Positions 1 to 6,817 of a stretch of 7,939 nt of DNA are shown in pieces; position 1 is the first letter of the stretch, and each line of letters starts with the position of its first letter. This DNA comes from an uncultured Bacteroidales bacterium (GTDB lineage: Bacteria > Bacteroidota > Bacteroidia > Bacteroidales > Paludibacteraceae). The stretch spans positions 1 to 7,939 of the forward strand of contig CAIQOG010000056.1 in the NCBI GenBank assembly GCA_903873355.1, given 5' to 3'. The position numbers and the translations under genes are program-made. The notes below the pieces were generated by a model. That model made no database searches and had not been told where the DNA came from. It saw only the letters and a program-made list of their open reading frames with translations.

Positions 1-1511
1 AAAATAAATGAAAACAAAAAGATAATCATTCTTTTAGGAGCAACCGGAGTTAAAGATGTGTATGCCGGGTCTACAGTTTTTGCTGAAGGTATTGTGCTTG
101 CTAATGAAAGCGCATTTTCTTCACTCTTTTGTAAAAGATATAAATATAGTTTCTGTTTAATTTCCTGTTGACGTTTGATTTCAATATATTGTCTTTCCTG
201 AGTTGGTACATTCCTGATTTTTGAAGCAAATTGAGCATCTTTGTTTGTCATTTCGCGTTTCGCAATTTTCAAACCGTCTTTTATGCTTCCAATACTTGTA
301 ATAATGCTGCCTCTTAACTCTTTAAGCTGTTGTTCCATTTGTGTAATAACAGGATTTCTTTCGTTTGTGGTACGCAAAAGTTTCATACGCTCCAGAAGAG
401 CTTTGTTGTAATCCTGCATTAATGCCAGCAATGACTTATCTTCAATACCTAAGTTTGCAGGTACTAAGTCGTATTGGTGTTTATTGTCTTTTACATATGA
501 TTCAATATAACCCACTAAATTAAGTTGAGTCTCAAGTTCTGAAAGTTTTAAATCGTATTCACTGGATGATTTTAAGAATATTTCAGCTTCAGAACTTATG
601 TCAGTTAACTTGTTGGTTTTCTTGTAGTTTTCAACATCTAATTCAACTCCCTGAAGTTCATTTCCAATTAATTTCAATCTTTCCCGAACAAAAGCTGCTG
701 TATTGCTGGTAATAAGATTCTTGTCATTTACAGCATCAAGATTGTATAATTCAATCAGTTTATTTATTATAACTTCAGCTTTTTTGAAATTTGTAGCAAC
801 AGTTGTAATGCTGATAACATTTGATTTTTTGTTTACAGAAGCAACCTTAATACTGGTACAATATCTCTCGGTAAGATTTTTGTATGGGTAGGAAATGATT
901 TTATACGTGAAGTTTTTCGGAAGCGCTGTTAATTGTTGAAAACTCATTGAGCCAACTTCAGTATTTATAGCCGAGTTTAGATTCGCGATTTTGAAACTTT
1001 TAGTTCTGGTTCCATATTTAAATTTGATTTTAAAACCATCTGAAACCTTTTTGATTTTAAGCTCAATTTGCATTTTAATCGTGTCATTAAATGACTGAGG
1101 CAGAATCAGTTTTACCGGAATGATTGGGTATAATTCATTATATCTCAAACCACTTAGAATAAAATATTCTGTCTCAAAATGTAAAGTTCTGATAACATTC
1201 TGGGTTAAAGCTTTTGATGATAAAACCTGGATTTCATCCTCAACTTCTTTCGAAGTGCCCGAAATCCCGAGTCCTTCGAGCATAGACATGTCTACAAGAT
1301 TGCTATTGCTTGATTGATCTTTGCGCAATAATATTGTTGTTTGTACCTGATATTGCTCATTAGTTGCTTTGAGGTAAATAAATGCAGCAAATAAACAAAC
1401 AACAATTGAAATTAAAAACCAATGCCATTTATACAGGTATTTAAGCATTAATTCTCTGTAATTTATATAATCAATGTTTGAGCTATTTAAGTTAGGTTTA
1501 TTGTTTTCCAT
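1..1511 (-). CDS. Wzc/GumC-type polysaccharide chain-length/export protein, C-terminus cut by the left edge
   Basis: The gene reads without a stop from an ATG at 1511 down to base 3 (503 residues visible). Seen: a transmembrane helix at about residues 29-47, directly followed by a Wzz-type segment (YQVQTTILLRK, 54-64). A long charged, helical periplasmic part follows, then a GNVR-like segment around 435-471 (PTQERQYIEIKRQ, then LYLYLLQKSEENA). A proline-containing stretch (P475, P482, P489, P492) leads into a second hydrophobic segment that begins near 495 and is cut by the edge. This layout is known from inner-membrane polysaccharide co-polymerases, which set chain length and pair with a Wza-type exporter. 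In this phylum they usually carry a C-terminal BY-kinase domain after the second helix; that part lies outside the window, so kinase activity is unproven. The start is the first ATG after an in-frame stop at 1545-1547. It lies 64 bases after the export lipoprotein gene and is probably co-transcribed with it. Confidence 0.9.
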   Translation of the reverse strand, partial: MENNKPNLNSSNIDYINYRELMLKYLYKWHWFLISIVVCLFAAFIYLKATNEQYQVQTTILLRKDQSSNSNLVDMSMLEGLGISGTSKEVEDEIQVLSSKALTQNVIRTLHFETEYFILSGLRYNELYPIIPVKLILPQSFNDTIKMQIELKIKKVSDGFKIKFKYGTRTKSFKIANLNSAINTEVGSMSFQQLTALPKNFTYKIISYPYKNLTERYCTSIKVASVNKKSNVISITTVATNFKKAEVIINKLIELYNLDAVNDKNLITSNTAAFVRERLKLIGNELQGVELDVENYKKTNKLTDISSEAEIFLKSSSEYDLKLSELETQLNLVGYIESYVKDNKHQYDLVPANLGIEDKSLLALMQDYNKALLERMKLLRTTNERNPVITQMEQQLKELRGSIITSIGSIKDGLKIAKREMTNKDAQFASKIRNVPTQERQYIEIKRQQEIKQKLYLYLLQKSEENALSLASTIPSAKTVDPAYTSLTPVAPKRMIIFLFSFI

Positions 1512-1575
1512 GTTATGAAGGGTTTCAATAGTAACGATAAAAATTCAGGTTAATTTCTGTCATTAAAATTGTTTG

Positions 1576-2364
1576 TTATTTGGTCATAGAATAAATTACA
1601 GCGACAGTTGTTACTAAAGTTGATACTGCAGACAAATAAAGCGATATATTTTGCGAACCAATTGATTTAACACTGTTAGGTTCTACATAAATAACATCAT
1701 TTTGTTGGAGGTAAAAATATGGTGATTTAAAAATCTCATCCGAATTAAGATTTAGCCTTACAAACTCTAATTTACCATTATTTTCTCTTGTAATCAGAAC
1801 ATTTTCCCTTTTTCCGAAAATGGTCATATCACCCGCTAAACCGAGGGCGTCTAATATCGTAACACGTTCATTGTTTATAGTATATTGACCCGGTTTTGAA
1901 ACTTCTCCCAAAACAGTAACTTTATAATTCATAAACTGAATCGTTACAATAGCATTTTTCAAATAAGGAGTAAGTTGTTCGTTAATGTACTTGATGGCTT
2001 GAGATTTTGGTAATCCGGCAAGCTTAATACTGCCAATAACCGGAAAATTAATACTACCATTAATATCAACCAGGTATGACTGAAGTGTTGGAGCTGAATA
2101 AAGTTGGTCGGAGCCTGGCGTTGCATATGAAACTAATGGAAGGTTAAAAGGCGCTACTGCCATTGGATCTAAACCTGTAACTGTAATTGAAAGCATGTCG
2201 CCGGGACAAATTATAGCTTCATGAATTTTATTGAATTTTTTGTTTATTGAATCAGCGGAATTAGAGTTTAATCCATTAAAGTACGCTATTTCTTTTTGTG
2301 ATGAACAGCCTGCTATCAGAAAAAGAGAAAGAATTAACAGAGTAATTAGGTGTGTTTTTTTCAT
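1576..2364 (-). CDS. Wza-type polysaccharide export lipoprotein (Poly_export/SLBB)
   Basis: A 262-residue outer-membrane polysaccharide export protein. I chose the ATG at 2364 rather than the in-frame one at 2415, because it gives a standard lipoprotein signal: MKKTH, a hydrophobic core, then lipobox LIAGC with Cys20. The longer start would put 17 extra residues before the signal peptide. The Poly_export region begins near residue 51 (ICPGDMLSITVTG) and runs through INGSINFPVIGSIKLAG (101-117) to about 145. An SLBB-like region follows (VTVLGEVSKPGQYTI, 149-163; ILDALGLAGDM, 170-180) and ends with QQNDVIYVEP (220-229). The last about 20 residues (240-260) are hydrophobic and probably form a membrane helix. 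At 262 residues it is shorter than E. coli Wza (about 380), with one SLBB-like unit, as is usual for this phylum. Together with the downstream co-polymerase it should form an envelope-spanning export channel for capsule or exopolysaccharide. Confidence 0.92.
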   Translation of the reverse strand: MKKTHLITLLILSLFLIAGCSSQKEIAYFNGLNSNSADSINKKFNKIHEAIICPGDMLSITVTGLDPMAVAPFNLPLVSYATPGSDQLYSAPTLQSYLVDINGSINFPVIGSIKLAGLPKSQAIKYINEQLTPYLKNAIVTIQFMNYKVTVLGEVSKPGQYTINNERVTILDALGLAGDMTIFGKRENVLITRENNGKLEFVRLNLNSDEIFKSPYFYLQQNDVIYVEPNSVKSIGSQNISLYLSAVSTLVTTVAVIYSMTK

Positions 2365-2469
2365 TTTAACGGTATTCGGATAAAGTTTTTTTACTACTAA
2401 GTATTTGACTATCAATCGTATATTATCTTTGGATTTCGGATTGATTTTTTGGCGTATTATTTGAAGTTA

Positions 2470-2501
2470 CAAAAGTACTTAAAACCAATGCAATATACAA
2501 C
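2470..2501 (-). promoter_or_regulatory. Candidate promoter of the polysaccharide export genes
   Basis: On the minus strand, TACTTTTG (bases 2477 to 2470) matches the Bacteroidetes -7 consensus TAnnTTTG at every fixed position. GTTG (2501 to 2498) lies 20 bases upstream in place of the -33 TTTG (3 of 4 bases). Transcription would begin near 2463, giving a leader of about 100 bases before the lipoprotein start at 2364. In DNA this AT-rich, chance matches are likely, so the call is tentative. Confidence 0.35.
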
Positions 2502-2749
2502 TCTATAAGCCATAAAAAGAAAAAAAATCAACCAATATTTAATAACATTTAATTTTATAGGAAAACTGCCAAATAGACAAATATAATCAAAACATAAAAC
2601 GAAGAAAAATAAAATAAATTTTAATGTTAATATGATTTGTGTTTTCAACTGGTTAAATTATTGCAATTTTGTTAGTTTCTGAAAATCAATAATATATAAA
2701 AATTGTATGATTATTTTTGTTTTTTTTAGGAAAATTCTTATGAAAAAAT

Positions 2750-2780
2750 TTTGTAGAATCAAAAGAAGGCACTACATTTA
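2750..2780 (+). promoter_or_regulatory. Candidate promoter of the small helix-turn-helix gene
   Basis: TTTG at 2750-2753 is followed after 19 bases by TACATTTA at 2773-2780. This fits the Bacteroidetes -33/-7 pattern (TTTG, 19-21 bases, TAnnTTTG) with only the last base of the -7 box deviating. Transcription would begin near 2787, about 45 bases before the ATG at 2832. A GCACT direct repeat (2769-2773, 2783-2787) straddles the -7 box and could be an operator, or chance. Confidence 0.42.
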
Positions 2781-2831
2781 TTGCACTTTTTGATAACTCA
2801 TTTTTATAAACAATTCTAATACCTATATGTC

Positions 2832-3086
2832 ATGACAAAAACGATAACATTCAACGAGCTACGTAGAGTAAAAGATGCGCTGCCAAGTGGTAGTATGACC
2901 AAGATCGCTGAAGAACTTGGTCTGGAAAAAGAAACAGTACGTAATTATTTTGGAGGACACGACTACAAAGATGGTAAAAGTTGTGGTGTTCATATTGAGC
3001 CGGGTCCCGATGGTGGTTTGGTTTTGTTAGATGACACTCAGATTCTTGATATCGCTATGCGTATTATTGAATCACGTAAAGCTTAA
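2832..3086 (+). CDS. Small helix-turn-helix DNA-binding protein of a type seen in Bacteroidota
   Basis: An 84-residue protein with a likely helix-turn-helix at about residues 21-40 (SMTKIAEELGLEKETVRNYF), much like the helix pair of phage- and LacI-type repressors. After it comes a Gly/His-rich turn (FGGHDYKDG, 40-48), a short beta-like part (HIEPGPDGGLVLLDD, 54-68) and a C-terminal helix. I recognise the pattern as a conserved small protein annotated only as a DNA-binding protein in Bacteroidales; its target and role are not known to me. The start is the first ATG after an in-frame TAA at 2817-2819, with no clear Shine-Dalgarno sequence. It has its own candidate promoter and a strong terminator 19 bases after its stop, so it is probably transcribed alone. 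It is divergent from the polysaccharide genes and could act on the shared region or on itself, but nothing in the sequence proves that. Confidence 0.85.
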   Translation: MTKTITFNELRRVKDALPSGSMTKIAEELGLEKETVRNYFGGHDYKDGKSCGVHIEPGPDGGLVLLDDTQILDIAMRIIESRKA

Positions 3087-3105
3087 ATCAGAAAGATTTT
3101 CATTT

Positions 3106-3143
3106 GAAAGCAGTGATACATTATCTCACTGCTTTCTTTTTTT
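3106..3143 (+). terminator. Strong intrinsic terminator after the helix-turn-helix gene
   Basis: A perfect 11-base-pair stem (GAAAGCAGTGA at 3106-3116 with TCACTGCTTTC at 3126-3136) encloses a 9-base loop and is followed directly by seven T residues (3137-3143). It begins 19 bases after the stop codon of the small DNA-binding protein gene. It separates that gene from the HIT gene, whose ATG is only 38 bases further on. Confidence 0.92.
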
Positions 3144-3181
3144 AAACTAATCAAGTCAAACAAAAAATTTAAATTTATTTT

Positions 3182-3604
3182 ATGGAAAAATCAGTAGATT
3201 GCCTTTATTGCCAACGCAATGAATTACAGAAAAGTTTAATGATTGAGGTTTGTGACTTAAATGCATCAACCCTTTTTCTATTCAAAGAACAAAGTCATCC
3301 CGGACGATGCATTGTGGCATATAAAGACCATGTAAATGAGCTTTTTGAACTGTCGGAATCTGACCGAAATGCCTTTATAGCTGATGTTTGTAAGGTAGCA
3401 AAAGCTATTCAAACAGCATTTGCACCTAAAAAAATAAATTATGGAGCATATTCGGATAAACTGCCTCATCTTCATTTTCATTTAGTACCGAAATACGAAG
3501 ATGGTTTTGAATTTGGTGGAATTTTTGAAATGAATCCTCAAAAGGTTTATTTGTCCGATGCTGAATATGCACAAACCATTGCCAAAATTGTAAATGCTTT
3601 ATAA
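3182..3604 (+). CDS. HIT family (histidine triad) protein, probable nucleotide hydrolase
   Basis: A 140-residue HIT-superfamily protein of normal length for the family. The signature HxHxHxx is present as HLHFHLV with His96, His98 and His100; in characterised members the middle histidine is the nucleophile that attacks the alpha-phosphate of a nucleotide. The N-terminal CLYC pair (Cys7, Cys10) resembles the zinc-binding cysteines of many bacterial HIT proteins. The segment SHPGRCIVAYKDHVNELFELS (39-59) fits the beta strands and the conserved H-x-N/E-x-L/F region before the long helix. Family members hydrolyse nucleoside phosphoramidates, adenylates or dinucleoside polyphosphates; the substrate here is not known. 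Its TAA stop touches the ATG of the next gene (gap 0, same frame), so the two are almost certainly co-expressed. No convincing promoter was found in the 38 bases between the terminator and the start. Confidence 0.93.
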   Translation: MEKSVDCLYCQRNELQKSLMIEVCDLNASTLFLFKEQSHPGRCIVAYKDHVNELFELSESDRNAFIADVCKVAKAIQTAFAPKKINYGAYSDKLPHLHFHLVPKYEDGFEFGGIFEMNPQKVYLSDAEYAQTIAKIVNAL

Positions 3605-4933
3605 ATGAAATTACCCGAGGCATTTGAGCGCAGAACAAAAGAACTTCTTGGAGATGAATATCACGAACTTGAGAAAGTTCTTGAAACAATTCCGCCAACA
3701 AGTGTCAGGGTAAATAATAAAATAAAGTATCAGCCTTCTAATGAACATGTTTCCTGGTGTGAATCGGGTTATTATTTGAATGAGCGACCGCTTTTTACAG
3801 CCGATCCGCTATTTCATGCCGGAGTTTATTATGTGCAGGAAGCCAGCTCCATGTTTTTGGAACAAGCCGTAAAACAGCATTTCCCGACAGCCGAAACGGT
3901 TCTTGATTTGTGTGCAGCTCCCGGTGGAAAATCTACTCTATTATCGCAAACTTTACCCGAGAGTAGTTTGTTGGTTAGTAATGAAATTATTCGGTCAAGA
4001 GCATTTATTTTAGCTGAAAACCTTATAAAATGGGGTAATCCGAATGTTGTTGTCAGCAATAATGAACCCAAAGATTTTGAATGTTTAGGTGGCTTTTTTG
4101 ATGCAATTGTGATTGATGCACCTTGTTCGGGCGAAGGAATGTTCAGGAAAGATGCCGGAGCGATAGAAGAATGGTCTGAATATAATGTGACTTTATGTGC
4201 AACACGCCAACGGGAAATAGTTTCGTCGGTTTGGGATGCACTGAAAACGGATGGAATTTTGGTTTATAGTACCTGCACGTTTAATCGCGAAGAGAATGAA
4301 ATAAATGTGGAGTGGATTTGCAATGAATTGGGTGCTGATGTTTTATCAATTGATTTGAATGGGAATAAAGAGATTACAAAAAGCGATTTCGGTTATCGGT
4401 TTTATCCTCATAAAACCAAAGGTGAAGGTTTCTTTATATCAGTTTTGAAAAAAACATCCATTCATAATCATTCGTCGAGGAATAGAAACGCAGAGAAAAA
4501 AGGAACAAAACATGCTAAAACCGATGTTACTGCTTTATCTTTGGTTGAGCCAGACCGTTGGGTAATTACAACCGAAAATAATTTGATTAAAGCTTATGAT
4601 AAGGAGCGATTGAATGATTTTTTGGTGTTGAATAAGAATCTGAAATGCATGTATTCGGGATTGGTGATAGGCGAAATGAAAGGAAAAGATTTTATTCCAT
4701 CAGCAAACATCGCCTTATCGAAAATGTTAGATAGAAGTTCGGTTGAAACAGTTGAAGTTGATTATAATACAGCTATAAGTTTTTTGCGAAAAGATGCAAT
4801 CGTATTACCGGATTCAAATCGAGGTTATATATTGATTTGCTATAAAGGTTTGGGATTGGGTTGGGTGAAGAATCTGGGCAATCGTTGTAATAATTTGTAT
4901 CCGCAGGAATGGCGGATAAGAATGAAAATATAA
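3605..4933 (+). CDS. RsmF-type rRNA (cytosine-C5-)methyltransferase, NOL1/NOP2/Sun family
   Basis: A 442-residue SAM-dependent m5C RNA methyltransferase. An N-terminal RNA-contact region contains TSVRVNN (32-38). The catalytic domain shows the SAM-binding motif LDLCAAPGGKST (100-111), motif IV DAPCSGEGMFRK (171-182, Cys174) and motif VI YSTCTFNREENE (221-232). Cys224 is the expected nucleophile and Cys174 the residue that releases the product. A charged linker at about 284-307 leads to a C-terminal RsmF-like region ending in GLGLGWVKNLGNRCNN and YPQEWRIRM (415-440), typical of the B13-wing/PUA-like tail. E. coli RsmF methylates C1407 of 16S rRNA. This protein has the same architecture, but orthology and the exact target base are inference, so I give no symbol. 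The start directly abuts the HIT gene stop, and the MBL-fold gene begins 3 bases after this stop. Confidence 0.93.
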   Translation: MKLPEAFERRTKELLGDEYHELEKVLETIPPTSVRVNNKIKYQPSNEHVSWCESGYYLNERPLFTADPLFHAGVYYVQEASSMFLEQAVKQHFPTAETVLDLCAAPGGKSTLLSQTLPESSLLVSNEIIRSRAFILAENLIKWGNPNVVVSNNEPKDFECLGGFFDAIVIDAPCSGEGMFRKDAGAIEEWSEYNVTLCATRQREIVSSVWDALKTDGILVYSTCTFNREENEINVEWICNELGADVLSIDLNGNKEITKSDFGYRFYPHKTKGEGFFISVLKKTSIHNHSSRNRNAEKKGTKHAKTDVTALSLVEPDRWVITTENNLIKAYDKERLNDFLVLNKNLKCMYSGLVIGEMKGKDFIPSANIALSKMLDRSSVETVEVDYNTAISFLRKDAIVLPDSNRGYILICYKGLGLGWVKNLGNRCNNLYPQEWRIRMKI

Positions 4934-4936
4934 ATT

Positions 4937-5683
4937 ATGGAGCTACTTTTCCTTGGTTCAGGAACATCAACCGGAGTGCCACAAATTGGTTGTAAATGTG
5001 ATGTTTGCACTTCACCGGATTCAAAAGACCAACGGTTACGTGCTTCGATTTTGATTACAGAGGGAGAAAACAGAATTTTGATTGATTGTGGACCCGATTT
5101 GCGTCAGCAACTTATTAATCATGGAATTGATAATCTCTCGGCCATTTTGCTGACCCATGAACATTACGATCATATTGGTGGATTGGATGATGTGCGTCCA
5201 CTGGGTGGAATTAATGTGTTTGGTGAAAAAAAAGTATTGGGTATTATCAGGAGAAATATGCCTTATTGTTTTGTTGAAAATCGTTATCCTGGCGTGCCAA
5301 CAATTCATTTAAAAGAAATAACTGAGGAGCATTTTACAATCCATGGTCAGATTATACAACCAATCCGGATTATGCATGCTGCTTTGCCAATTCTTGGTTT
5401 CAGATTTGGAAAGATTGCATATCTGACTGATGTAAAAACGATTCCTGAAAAGTCGTTTGATATGCTGAAGAATTTGGATGTTTTGGTGATAAATGCTTTA
5501 AGAGCCAATAAACATATTTCGCATTTATCGGTTGATGAAGCGCTAATAATGGCAAAGAGAATTGGCGCAAAACAGACTTACTTTACACATATCAGTCATG
5601 ATATGGGATTGCATGAAAGGGTTGATAAAGAGTTACCTGAAAATATTCACCTGTCATACGACGGATTGAAATTAATCGTTTAA
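4937..5683 (+). CDS. PhnP-like metallo-beta-lactamase-fold hydrolase
   Basis: A 248-residue MBL-fold metal-dependent hydrolase. The metal-site motif HxHxDH is THEHYDHIGG (His74, His76, Asp78, His79). Further ligands fit His147 (MHAA), Asp165 (LTDVKTIP) and His218 (FTHISHD). The N-terminus has the family pattern LGSGTSTGVPQIGCKCDVC, whose Cys19, Cys21 and Cys24 with His221 match the structural zinc site described for PhnP. His196 in the HLSVDEA segment is a likely catalytic residue by the same comparison. PhnP itself is a phosphodiesterase acting on cyclic ribose phosphates in phosphonate breakdown. No phn genes are near here, so a general cyclic phosphodiesterase or nucleotide-related role is possible, and the substrate is unknown. 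No signal peptide is seen, so it is probably cytoplasmic. It starts 3 bases after the methyltransferase stop, in the same frame, which points to translational coupling. Confidence 0.9.
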   Translation: MELLFLGSGTSTGVPQIGCKCDVCTSPDSKDQRLRASILITEGENRILIDCGPDLRQQLINHGIDNLSAILLTHEHYDHIGGLDDVRPLGGINVFGEKKVLGIIRRNMPYCFVENRYPGVPTIHLKEITEEHFTIHGQIIQPIRIMHAALPILGFRFGKIAYLTDVKTIPEKSFDMLKNLDVLVINALRANKHISHLSVDEALIMAKRIGAKQTYFTHISHDMGLHERVDKELPENIHLSYDGLKLIV

Positions 5684-5721
5684 ATCAGAGCTGGAAAATA
5701 TAACAATTAGCTGATTTTGAA

Positions 5722-6768
5722 ATGAAATTATATAAACTAAAAATTATTCTGCTGTTATTTGGAGTTGTTCTCTTTTCATCCTGTACACAACTTCTTTATA
5801 CTTCGCTTGATGTACTTCGTCCGGCAAAGGTTGAATTTAATGTGGATGCCAATAATTTGCTGATTGTAAATAATTCAGTTGTTCAACCAGTGAATTATGG
5901 TCATAAAACTACAATGATGGATGGTAAAAGTCAGATACTAAATGTAAACTCTGATAGCCTTGCAATATTTTGTCTGACTGCATTGGGGGAAGAGCTTGAA
6001 AACAAAGGATTTTTTGCATCTGTTCAGTTACTGCCAAAAACAGTAAACAAAACTTCTGAATTTCTAACCCCGACAATACTATCCATTGACACAGTAAATA
6101 AACTATGTAAGAGAAATCGGTCAAATATTATCTTATCACTTGATAGGATAAAGGTGAATGATGATCAGGATGAGTTTCTGATAACCGATAATTTTTCTTT
6201 TTTGAATTCACTGGAGGCTAAATATGAAACCATATGGAGTATTCATTATCCAAATATACCACAATCACAGACAGTTACATATAAAGATACACTCTATTGG
6301 GAATCTGAATCTATTGACAGAAAAAAAGCGTTGAACGATATGCCAAAAAGAGAGGATGCTTTGATTGATGGTGCATTGGAAGTGGGGCGGAAGTGTGTGG
6401 GTAGGTTTATTCCTAACTGGGATAAGGTTGATCGATTCTTTATTTTATCGAATGATAAATTATTAAAACAAGGAATTGACTCAGTGTATGTGAAAAACTG
6501 GAAATCAGCTATTGATATATGGATTTCGTTATACGAAAGCACAAAAAAAACACATGTTCAGGCAGAAGCAGCTAACAATTTAGCAATTGCATATGAAATT
6601 TCAGGCGATATTGATAAGGCACTTGATTTTGCCACCAAATCATATTATTGCTTTAGAAAACTAACTTTTCCTGATTACCAATCATTTATTCGGGTTTCGG
6701 ATTATATAAATGAATTAAATCAACGGAAAAAGGAAATTGAAATACTTAAAAAGCAACTCGGAGAATAA
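5722..6768 (+). CDS. Lipoprotein of unknown function, DUF6340-like, with a C-terminal TPR-like region
   Basis: A 348-residue probable lipoprotein. The signal peptide (MKLYKLK, then a hydrophobic core) ends in the lipobox FSSC with Cys21, so the mature protein should be lipid-anchored, probably in the outer membrane. The first mature segment, LDVLRPAKVEF and LLIVNNS (29-52), matches what I remember of Bacteroidota lipoproteins annotated as DUF6340; this is a recollection, not a search. Residues 254-310 look like one to two TPR helix pairs (YVKNWKSAIDIW; AEAANNLAIAYEISGDIDKALDFA). The C-terminus (333-346) is a charged helix. The middle part, including LYWESESIDRKKA, matches no domain I know. 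The start is the only ATG after an in-frame TAA at 5701-5703. It follows the hydrolase gene after 38 bases and probably belongs to the same transcription unit, though a functional link is not shown. Confidence 0.8.
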   Translation: MKLYKLKIILLLFGVVLFSSCTQLLYTSLDVLRPAKVEFNVDANNLLIVNNSVVQPVNYGHKTTMMDGKSQILNVNSDSLAIFCLTALGEELENKGFFASVQLLPKTVNKTSEFLTPTILSIDTVNKLCKRNRSNIILSLDRIKVNDDQDEFLITDNFSFLNSLEAKYETIWSIHYPNIPQSQTVTYKDTLYWESESIDRKKALNDMPKREDALIDGALEVGRKCVGRFIPNWDKVDRFFILSNDKLLKQGIDSVYVKNWKSAIDIWISLYESTKKTHVQAEAANNLAIAYEISGDIDKALDFATKSYYCFRKLTFPDYQSFIRVSDYINELNQRKKEIEILKKQLGE

Positions 6769-6817
6769 TAATCTGCGACCAAGATAGAATAATATTAACC
6801 TTCAAAATTAAGAAAGA

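Larger units (their letters stand above)
2365..2831. other. Gene-free, AT-rich divergent intergenic region
   Basis: This 467-base stretch separates the leftward polysaccharide export genes from the rightward helix-turn-helix gene. It is strongly AT-rich with many A and T runs. It contains candidate promoters for both directions (listed separately). Two further perfect TAnnTTTG boxes lie at 2712-2719 (plus strand) and 2578-2585 (minus strand), but neither has a TTTG at the proper distance. A short GCACT direct repeat (2769-2773 and 2783-2787) overlaps the plus-strand candidate promoter. I saw no long inverted repeats of the kind that flank invertible capsule promoters in Bacteroides, no tRNA and no convincing small gene. 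Confidence 0.7.

Noticed and set aside
703..1317. Short plus-strand reading frames within the co-polymerase gene
   Set aside because: They lie antisense to a gene with clear Wzz/GNVR features and have no recognisable motifs.
1512..1544. Imperfect inverted repeat (GTTATGAA / TTCAATAGTAAC) between the two polysaccharide genes
   Set aside because: The pairing needs a bulge and there is no T tract in the direction of transcription; probably chance.
2365..2415. In-frame N-terminal extension of the export lipoprotein to an ATG at 2415
   Set aside because: It would put 17 residues with several lysines and a proline before a standard lipoprotein signal; the ATG at 2364 gives a normal signal peptide and lipobox.
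2457..2648. A 63-codon hydrophobic reading frame on the minus strand in the AT-rich gap
   Set aside because: Its Phe/Ile/Leu/Lys-rich translation is what AT-rich non-coding DNA gives by chance. It overlaps the candidate leftward promoter, and I recognise no family and no ribosome-binding signal.
2365..2831. Invertible capsule promoter flanked by inverted repeats
   Set aside because: I looked for long inverted repeats around the candidate promoters and found none, and there is no recombinase gene in the window.
3170..3177. TAAATTTA resembling a -7 box just before the HIT gene
   Set aside because: No TTTG at the right distance upstream, and the implied transcription start would fall at or after the ATG.
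5684..5715. Possible hairpin between the hydrolase and lipoprotein genes (ATCAGAGCT with AGCTGAT)
   Set aside because: Only about seven pairs with a bulge, a 16-base loop and a short T run of four; too weak for a terminator call.
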